DNA of 8,429 nucleotides, taken from NCBI GenBank assembly GCA_021782295.1, contig JAJXVC010000078.1, positions 1 to 8,429 on the forward strand, in the 5' to 3' direction. The translations under genes and the position numbers were made by a program. Positions 1 through 4,873 of the stretch are shown piece after piece. Source of the stretch: a bacterium. GTDB taxonomy: Bacteria; Eremiobacterota; Eremiobacteria; Baltobacterales; Baltobacteraceae. Under the pieces are notes generated by a model that worked only from the letters and a program-made list of their open reading frames with translations, searched no databases and was not told the DNA's origin. Each line of letters opens with the position of its first letter. The first letter of the stretch is position 1.

Positions 1-66
1 CGAAGCTCCGATCGGGAGCGTGAGGAGCGCAACAACAAGTGCGCAAAGAGAGCGACGTGCAATCAT
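1..66 (-). CDS. N-terminal start of an exported protein (truncated by window edge)
   Basis: An ATG at 66-64 on the minus strand opens a frame that stays open to the window edge (22 codons). The visible peptide begins M-I-A-R-R, followed by a hydrophobic core (S-L-C-A-L-V-V-A-L-L-T-L-P-I-G-A-S). That is a typical Sec signal peptide: two arginines, then about 12 apolar residues, then small residues suited to a signal peptidase I site. An AGGA motif lies 7 bases upstream of the ATG, a good Shine-Dalgarno, and supports this start. The gene is divergent from the TPR/ATP-grasp gene at 124. The mature protein lies outside the window, so its function cannot be named. There is no lipobox cysteine in the visible part (the C at residue 8 is too early), so a periplasmic, secreted or membrane-anchored protein is more likely than a lipoprotein. 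Confidence 0.55.
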   Translation of the reverse strand, partial: MIARRSLCALVVALLTLPIGAS

Positions 67-123
67 GCCTTCATCCTACCATACGATCCGGGAAGTGTTT
101 CAGGGCGCATCGAAGCACGTAGC
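67..123. promoter_or_regulatory. Divergent intergenic region, presumed to hold two promoters
   Basis: These 57 bases separate the leftward signal-peptide ORF (start at 66) from the rightward TPR/ATP-grasp gene (GTG at 124). They must carry the leftward ribosome binding site (AGGA at about 74-77) and presumably at least one promoter. I see no box pair that matches a sigma-70 consensus well: a TATGGT-like hexamer at 79-84 on the minus strand has no convincing -35 partner. The promoter call is therefore by position only. Confidence 0.3.
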
Positions 124-1455
124 GTGGATGCGGCATTCTGCGAGGCCCAAGCCCTTGAAGCGGCCGGCGAACGGGACGCGGCGCGCGACGCCTATATTGC
201 CATCCTCACCGCCGACCCGACGCACCTCGGCGCGCTCACCAATCTCGGCACGCTACTCACCTACTCCGGCTACAAACGCGCCGGGCGACTCACGTACGCG
301 CAGGCGGTAACCGCGCACCCGCGCGATCTGCGCGCGCGGACGAATCTCGCTGCGGCGCTCCTCGATGCCGATGAACGCGATGAAGCGATCGCGCAGTACG
401 ATGCCGCGCTCGCGATCGATCCACACTCCATCGACGCGCACCAAGGGCTCGCGTTGCTCCACGCGCGCCTCGGGGCGTGGGAACGAGCGCGGGCACACGC
501 TCGCATCGGATTCTCCGGCAATCCCATTCGGCGCGCACCGGAGCGCGGCGGAGCGCGGCGCACCCCACTCCTGCTATTGCTCTCCGCCCTCGGCGGGAAC
601 GTCGATACCGAACGCATCATCGATGCCGATCGCTTCGCCTGCGACGTACTCGTTGCGGATTTTTACGAACCGTCGATGTCGATCGCCGCATATCCGCTGA
701 TCTTCAACGCCGTCGGCGATGCGGAGCGTTGCGGCGAGGCGCTCGTTCGCGCGCAACAGTTTGTCGAAACACGCAAAGAGCGCGCGATCAATGCGCCGAC
801 GGCGGTCCTCGCAAGCACGCGCGTCGGCAACGCTGCGCGTCTGGCAACGATTCCGGGGCTGCGCGTCCCACGCACGCGAGCCTTAACACGCGCCGCGCTC
901 GGCGCAGCACCCTTTGCCTTCCCCTTCTTACTCCGATCGCCCGGCTACCACACCGGCGAACACTTCCTCCGCATCGACGATGCCGAAGCATTGCCCGCCG
1001 CACTCGCCGAGCTTCCCGGCGAAACGCTTCTCGCTATCGAGTTTCTCGATACGCGCCGTAGCGACGGCGCCTTCGAAAAATATCGCGCGCTTATCGTCGG
1101 CGAGCGCCTATACCCTATCCATCTCGCGCGTTCCCTGCAGTGGAAGGTGCATTATTTCTCTTCGCAGGTCAGTGACGAACGCGCGGAGCGTGCGTTTTTG
1201 ACCGATATGCTCAGCGCGATCGGCGCGCGCGCGGTTGCAACGCTCGAGCGCGTGCGCGCGGCTCTCGGCATCGATTACGGCGGCATCGATTTCGCACTCG
1301 ACGCCGATGGGAACGTCGTCCTCTTCGAAGCAAATGCAACGATGAATCTCTTCGATCCCGGCCCCGATGCCGCACCGGAACGACGCGCCGCATTCGCGGC
1401 GGTGCGGAGTGCGGTTACTGCGCTCCTCGATGCGTCGGCAGGCGACAGAGCGTAG
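124..1455 (+). CDS. TPR-repeat protein with C-terminal ATP-grasp-like domain
   Basis: The protein is 443 aa. The N-terminal ~135 residues are TPR-like helical repeats, with the usual A-x-x-x-L/Y-x-x-A/L-L-x-x-D-P periodicity (the repeat around 70-104 ends in AIDPHS). Residues about 148-180 begin a second domain (LLLLLSALGGNV, then ADRFACDVLVADFYEP). The C-terminal half looks like an ATP-grasp fold: RSPGYHTGEHF (271-281), a strand with EFLD (306-309), KYRALIV (319-325) and GIDF...VVLFEANATMN (387-408). D389, E402 and N404 fit the Mg-ATP ligands of that fold. I recall similar TPR/ATP-grasp proteins annotated only as 'tetratricopeptide repeat protein'; the substrate is unknown. The start is GTG at 124 with a weak ribosome binding site. 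The frame is open back to base 1 but contains no ATG, GTG or TTG before 124, so a start outside the window is possible though unlikely. It converges on the cytochrome c gene, overlapping it by 41 bp. Confidence 0.82.
   Translation: MDAAFCEAQALEAAGERDAARDAYIAILTADPTHLGALTNLGTLLTYSGYKRAGRLTYAQAVTAHPRDLRARTNLAAALLDADERDEAIAQYDAALAIDPHSIDAHQGLALLHARLGAWERARAHARIGFSGNPIRRAPERGGARRTPLLLLLSALGGNVDTERIIDADRFACDVLVADFYEPSMSIAAYPLIFNAVGDAERCGEALVRAQQFVETRKERAINAPTAVLASTRVGNAARLATIPGLRVPRTRALTRAALGAAPFAFPFLLRSPGYHTGEHFLRIDDAEALPAALAELPGETLLAIEFLDTRRSDGAFEKYRALIVGERLYPIHLARSLQWKVHYFSSQVSDERAERAFLTDMLSAIGARAVATLERVRAALGIDYGGIDFALDADGNVVLFEANATMNLFDPGPDAAPERRAAFAAVRSAVTALLDASAGDRA
540..559 (+). repeat. Perfect 10-bp tandem duplication inside the TPR/ATP-grasp gene
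   Basis: The decamer GGAGCGCGGC occurs twice in direct tandem (540-549 and 550-559). It lies in the linker between the TPR part and the ATP-grasp-like part (residues about 139-146, encoding an Arg/Gly-rich stretch). The unit is not a multiple of three, so gain or loss of one copy would shift the reading frame. In the present copy number the downstream frame is intact, because it continues into conserved-looking ATP-grasp sequence. Two copies alone may simply reflect GC-rich composition. Confidence 0.6.
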
Positions 1456-1843
1456 CGACCTCGGCTTGAGAAGGGATGTTTCTGCGCCCTCCCCACGTAA
1501 CGCGCACGTAGGCCATCACATCGGCGATCTCTCGATCGCTGAGCAGCCCGCACCAACCCGGCATCACCGCATCGCCGTGCCGACTGCCCTGCGCGACGGC
1601 AACGAGCGCCGACGACGCGTCGAGATTCGCGTTGAGGCGTAGCCCCGGTGCGACACCTGCAACACCATCGCCACGCACGCCGTGACAGGTCGCGCACTGC
1701 TGTCGGTAGATCGAGCCGCCGTCGTACGACGAAACATTCGCTCCGCTCGCTGCTGAAGCGTCGGCAGTTCGATGATGCGCGCAACCGGTCGCAAGCGTTC
1801 CAAGCGCGAATGCCGCAACGAGAAGCAACGCGAACTTACACAC
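1415..1843 (-). CDS. Monohaem class I c-type cytochrome, lipoprotein
   Basis: The product is a 142-aa lipid-anchored cytochrome c, presumably carrying electrons on the outer face of the cytoplasmic membrane. With the GTG start at 1843 it begins M-C-K, then a hydrophobic run ending in the lipobox LATGC (17-21), a textbook type II signal peptide. An ATG at 1879 or GTG at 1909 would add a poorly suited N-terminal extension and no better ribosome binding site. The haem motif is CATCH (C50, C53, H54). The distal ligand is probably M94 in VMPGW, followed by LSDREIADVMAYVR (101-114), the usual C-terminal helix of soluble class I cytochromes. The start overlaps the stop of the preceding gene by 8 bases (GTGTGTAA). 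The C-terminal tail has two further cysteines (98 and 133). The redox partner is not visible here. It lies at the end of a cell-envelope operon, which gives no clue to a respiratory complex. Confidence 0.87.
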   Translation of the reverse strand: MCKFALLLVAAFALGTLATGCAHHRTADASAASGANVSSYDGGSIYRQQCATCHGVRGDGVAGVAPGLRLNANLDASSALVAVAQGSRHGDAVMPGWCGLLSDREIADVMAYVRVTWGGRRNIPSQAEVATLCRLPTHRGAQ

Positions 1844-2603
1844 GCTCGGCGGTTGCAGGTTGTACGATCTGCACGTCATGACGCCGCTGCAAGAGCCCTT
1901 CGATCGCACTCACGTCGTTCGGCCGCGGACGCATCAGCAGCACGACGATTCCGCGCCGTCGTGCAAGCGCGGTCGCCTGCTCGAGCATATAGGTAATATA
2001 TGGAACCGAATCGCGGTCGTCGATCCGCACGTCGCGGCGAATTAAGCGAATATCCGAACGCGTAAACTCCATCGAGTTGCTCGCGCCGCGTTCGTCGAAG
2101 AGGACAAGCGTACTCCCCGCAAGTGTCGCAATCATGCGATTGGGGTGTCGGGTGGCGATCCCGAGCATTCCGCCGAATGCTTTCTGCCATCGTTTCAAAT
2201 CCGTCGCGCTCGGAGCCTGATTCGCCTGAACGAACAGTTCGTCGCCGCGTGCGTGCGCGATCTTTGCAACGCGGCGCGCATCGCGCGCGCGCGGATCGAG
2301 GATCACGCCGACCGGAAACGGTGCCGAAAGCATCGCCCGCTCGTCGCGCAACGACGATCCGAAGAGCCCGACCATCGCAACCAAGCGCGCCGGACCCGGA
2401 ATGAATCCGCGGCGCGGCGATCTTCCCGCGACGACCGGATCGCGGCTAAAGAGGTCGCGCCGCGCCGGGCCCGCCGGAGCGAGGCGCGGCAGCGGCGTCG
2501 GTTTCGGCGCGGGAGCGGGTTTGAGCGGATGGAGCGCACCGTACACGAACGCCCAGAGCGCAAAGGCGGTCACCAAACTCCAAAAAATCGAGCGAGCGTT
2601 CAT
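1836..2603 (-). CDS. Membrane-anchored degenerate divergent polysaccharide deacetylase (YibQ-like)
   Basis: The 255-aa protein has one N-terminal membrane segment (about 6-24), a Pro/Ala-rich stem (26-46), then an extracytoplasmic domain. I match the domain, from memory of the family, to the divergent polysaccharide deacetylases (E. coli YibQ type). Shared landmarks are PFPVGVILDPRARDARRVAKIAHARGDE-like spacing at 95-122 (family: A-V-L-P...A-x-x-x-x-x-x-G-x-E), FGGMLGIA (143-150), LFDE (168-171), IRRDVRIDD (188-196) and ATALARRRGIVVLL (210-223). The catalytic and metal positions are nearly all replaced: the family's I-D-D is V78-G-L; the H-L-P segment is Q126-A-N; N-N-H-M-G-S becomes A-T-R-H-P; G-H-P-H-P becomes M224-R-P-R-P. 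Only the Asp of LFDE remains. A pseudoenzyme or binding protein is therefore more likely than a hydrolase. The ATG overlaps the SEDS stop (ATGA), with GGAG 5 bases upstream. Confidence 0.68.
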   Translation of the reverse strand: MNARSIFWSLVTAFALWAFVYGALHPLKPAPAPKPTPLPRLAPAGPARRDLFSRDPVVAGRSPRRGFIPGPARLVAMVGLFGSSLRDERAMLSAPFPVGVILDPRARDARRVAKIAHARGDELFVQANQAPSATDLKRWQKAFGGMLGIATRHPNRMIATLAGSTLVLFDERGASNSMEFTRSDIRLIRRDVRIDDRDSVPYITYMLEQATALARRRGIVVLLMRPRPNDVSAIEGLLQRRHDVQIVQPATAERV

Positions 2604-3766
2604 GCGCGCTCCGCCGCCGGACGGCGCGATGCGATCTCTTGCAGCAACGAAATCAGCAAAACGTTTGCGACGAGCGAGCTACCGCCGTAGGAGATAAAGG
2701 GCAGCGTGATGCCGGTAAGCGGAACCAGCCCGGCGACGCCGGCGACGATGATTGCCACCTGAAACCCTAAGGTTGCAGCGAGACCGACGGCGAGCAGGCT
2801 TGCAAACGCATCGGGCTGCTCGCGCGCAACGCTGACCGCCCGCCGAACGACGGCGAGATAGAGCGCGAGCATCGCGACGATTCCCAACCAACCAAACTCC
2901 TCGGCGATCGCCGCGACGATGTAATCGGTACTGACGTCGGGGATAAAACCAGGGTGGCCGAGTCCGAGGCCGGTGCCCATAAGCCCTCCTGCAGCAATGG
3001 AAAAATAGCTCTGCGCGGCCTGATATCCGGCGCCGTACGGATCGGCGAATGGATGCAGCCACACGGCGATTCGTTCGTGGACGTACGGAAAATGCATCGC
3101 CGCCCAAAACGCCACGAGTGCGAAGATCGCTGCCGCACCAAGCGCAAGGTCGCTGCGCCGCGTTGCGGCATAGAGCGTCGTTAACAGCGTGCACAGCAAG
3201 AGCGCACCCATGCCCAAATCACGCTGCACCACGAGCAGACCGATCGATGCACCCCAGCCTAAAAAGAGCGGCCCGAGGTATTTCACGTTCGCCCGCACCG
3301 ACCACCACCGCGCTTTCGCGATAGCATCGCCCATCTCGGCTAAGTAGGCAGCGAGAAAAAACACCAAAAGCAGTTTAATGATCTCGACGGGTTCGACGTG
3401 CAGGCTGCCGATCCGAATCCACAGTTTCGCACCGTTGACCCGTTCGCCGAAGATCGCTGTCGCCGCAACGAGCCCTAACGAAAGCACGATCCATGTATAT
3501 TTGACCGTTGCAATGCGTCGAAAGCGCGCCAGGTAGGGCTGGAGAAGCGTCGCGATTCCAAAAGCGATGCAGATCCATATCAGTTGTTTGCGAGCGAGTG
3601 CAGGCGAGAGCCGGGCGAGTAAGATTTCGCCGAAAAGAACGAGCACAATCGTTGCGAACGGGAAGAACCAGTCGCGCCGCCCGCCGCGCGTTTTACGGAG
3701 CGCCCAGGCAAGCGCAAGAACGACGGCGAGCGCAACGAGCCACGGCGAACCGGTCAGCACGCTCAT
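2600..3766 (-). CDS. FtsW/RodA/SpoVE (SEDS) family peptidoglycan glycosyltransferase
   Basis: This is a polytopic membrane protein of 388 aa with about ten hydrophobic segments, typical of SEDS proteins. They polymerise lipid II into glycan strands together with a class B penicillin-binding protein. Family motifs in order: G-x-K-x-W-I-R-I-G (112-120), EPVEIIK (125-131, the family's Q-P-S-E-x-x-K), QRDLGMGALL (181-190), DPYGAGYQAAQS (242-253), IPDVSTDYI (275-283), AEEFGWLG (288-295) and TGITLPFISYGGSS (351-364). D281 in S-T-D-Y-I aligns with the essential Asp of RodA (E. coli D262). The start is ATG at 3766 rather than an upstream one: it gives the usual length, has GGAG 8 bases upstream, and overlaps the fhaB stop as ATGA. 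FtsW (division) and RodA (elongation) cannot be separated confidently from sequence alone. The FHA neighbours resemble the actinobacterial rodA locus. No PBP gene follows in this window. Confidence 0.93.
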   Translation of the reverse strand: MSVLTGSPWLVALAVVLALAWALRKTRGGRRDWFFPFATIVLVLFGEILLARLSPALARKQLIWICIAFGIATLLQPYLARFRRIATVKYTWIVLSLGLVAATAIFGERVNGAKLWIRIGSLHVEPVEIIKLLLVFFLAAYLAEMGDAIAKARWWSVRANVKYLGPLFLGWGASIGLLVVQRDLGMGALLLCTLLTTLYAATRRSDLALGAAAIFALVAFWAAMHFPYVHERIAVWLHPFADPYGAGYQAAQSYFSIAAGGLMGTGLGLGHPGFIPDVSTDYIVAAIAEEFGWLGIVAMLALYLAVVRRAVSVAREQPDAFASLLAVGLAATLGFQVAIIVAGVAGLVPLTGITLPFISYGGSSLVANVLLISLLQEIASRRPAAERA

Positions 3767-4185
3767 GCGCCGATCTCCTCGATCTCCAACCGCGTCGCAC
3801 CGCAATCGATTTCATCGCCGGCCCGCAACTCGATCGCGCCCTCGAATGCTTCCCCGTTCAGAAAGGTTCCGTTCGCGCTACGGAGATCGCGCAGGTAGAG
3901 CACGCCCTCCTCGGCCTCAAGGCGCGCATGGCGCCTGCTGACATCGCCATCCTGCAATTGCACGTGACAGTTCCCGGCACGGCCGATCACCGCCGGCGTC
4001 AACACACGCAATTCGCGACGCTCCGAACCCTCAAAAATCGAGAGGCGCACCGAGATCGGCGTAAGGTCGCCGATCGGCTCTCGCGCATCGGGACGGCGGA
4101 TGAAGCCGACGGCCGCAACCAAAGCGAGGGCGCCGGTGATGCCCAACGTATCGAGGCGTACCCATGCATCCTGAAGTTCAGTCAC
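3763..4185 (-). CDS. fhaB: Membrane-anchored FHA-domain protein, FhaB-like
   Basis: The product is 140 aa: one hydrophobic segment near the N-terminus (about 14-29), followed by R30-R31, which places the rest in the cytoplasm. A single forkhead-associated domain follows (about 47-137). The phosphothreonine-binding signature is complete: VIGRAG (67-71), SRRHARLE (83-90) and LRSANGTFLNG (101-111), so R69, S83, R84, H86 and N105 are present. FHA domains bind phosphothreonine in partner proteins; actinobacterial FhaB (FipA) takes part in septum and cell-wall control under Ser/Thr kinase signalling. Size, single membrane helix and position between fhaA and a SEDS gene all fit that family. The GTG start at 4185 overlaps the fhaA stop by 8 bases; the stop overlaps the SEDS ATG by 4. 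The symbol follows architecture and context. No kinase or phosphatase gene is present in the window. Confidence 0.85.
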   Translation of the reverse strand: MTELQDAWVRLDTLGITGALALVAAVGFIRRPDAREPIGDLTPISVRLSIFEGSERRELRVLTPAVIGRAGNCHVQLQDGDVSRRHARLEAEEGVLYLRDLRSANGTFLNGEAFEGAIELRAGDEIDCGATRLEIEEIGA

Positions 4186-4873
4186 GAATCTCTACGCGCA
4201 TCCGCGTACTTCCAACCGTGATTTCGTCGCCGTCGCTCAAGGCTTGCCGTTCGATACGCGCATCGTTGACAAAAGTTCCGTTCGTCGATTCGCAATCGGC
4301 AATCGTCGCCACGCCGTCGTGAATGTCGATCCGCGCGTGCACGCGCGAAATACCCGGATCGAGCAAAAAAATATCGGATGATTCGCTGCGGCCGATAACG
4401 GTGCTACTCTGTAACGCAAAAATTCCGTACGCCGGCGCCCCCTGAACCATGTGCAAGAAAAACCGGTGGTGGGGATCTTCATAGATATCTTCGATGACGG
4501 TCGGTTCGAGTTCCACGCGCACGTCGACGGTGCCGGAGGGGAGATCCGGGCGCGCGATCATCGTCACGCGGGCAGGGCCGTCGGAGAACGTAATCCCGAC
4601 GCGTGCCGCACAATCTTCCAGCAAGTCGGACCACTGCCGTTCGAGATAATCGCGATGCTCTTCGAGCCGCTCGTAGTCAACTTCGCTGACGCGTGCCTCG
4701 TAGCCGCTCGGCGCGCGCGTGCCCCCGTCGACCGCGCTGCGCGTTTGCGCCTCCATGACGGCAACGAGCTTCCTCGCGACCTGTGCCGGTTCGAGATCGC
4801 TCGGAAAGCTGCGCGCAAAGGCCCGCTCGACAAAGTCGGCGATGCTACGTTCGATGCGCGCAAACCAATTCAT
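4178..4873 (-). CDS. fhaA: FhaA-like protein: DUF3662 (FhaA N-terminal) domain plus FHA domain
   Basis: The 231-aa cytoplasmic protein has two parts. Residues 1-~125 match the FhaA N-terminal domain (DUF3662): it opens MNWFARIERSIADFVE, followed by F-x-S-D-L-E-P-A-Q-V-A-R-K-L (23-36) and a Y-E-x-R-V-S-x-x-D-Y segment (58-67). Residues about 148-230 form an FHA domain with VIGRSESSD (159-167), ISRVHARI (175-182) and STNGTFVN (196-203), so the phosphothreonine-binding Arg, Ser, His and Asn are kept. Actinobacterial FhaA carries a long disordered linker between these parts. Here the linker is only about 20-25 residues (around 125-148), so the protein is less than half that length. FhaA binds phosphorylated kinase or MviN-type partners in peptidoglycan control. 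The start is ATG at 4873, overlapping the rsmB stop as ATGA; an upstream in-frame start at 4954 would lie inside rsmB and adds unrelated sequence. Confidence 0.88.
   Translation of the reverse strand: MNWFARIERSIADFVERAFARSFPSDLEPAQVARKLVAVMEAQTRSAVDGGTRAPSGYEARVSEVDYERLEEHRDYLERQWSDLLEDCAARVGITFSDGPARVTMIARPDLPSGTVDVRVELEPTVIEDIYEDPHHRFFLHMVQGAPAYGIFALQSSTVIGRSESSDIFLLDPGISRVHARIDIHDGVATIADCESTNGTFVNDARIERQALSDGDEITVGSTRMRVEIRD

Noticed and set aside
20..310. 96-codon plus-strand open frame overlapping the start of the TPR gene
   Set aside because: Out of frame with the TPR gene, no recognisable domain, Arg/Pro/Thr/Ser-rich shadow translation.
2145..2690. 181-codon plus-strand open frame opposite the pseudodeacetylase
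   Set aside because: Extremely Arg/Ala-rich and spans the coupled SEDS/deacetylase junction on the other strand; not credible as a gene.
3508..4221. 237-codon plus-strand open frame opposite the SEDS and fhaB genes
   Set aside because: It is antisense to two recognisable genes, its translation is Arg/Ala-rich with no domain, and long shadow frames are expected at this GC content.
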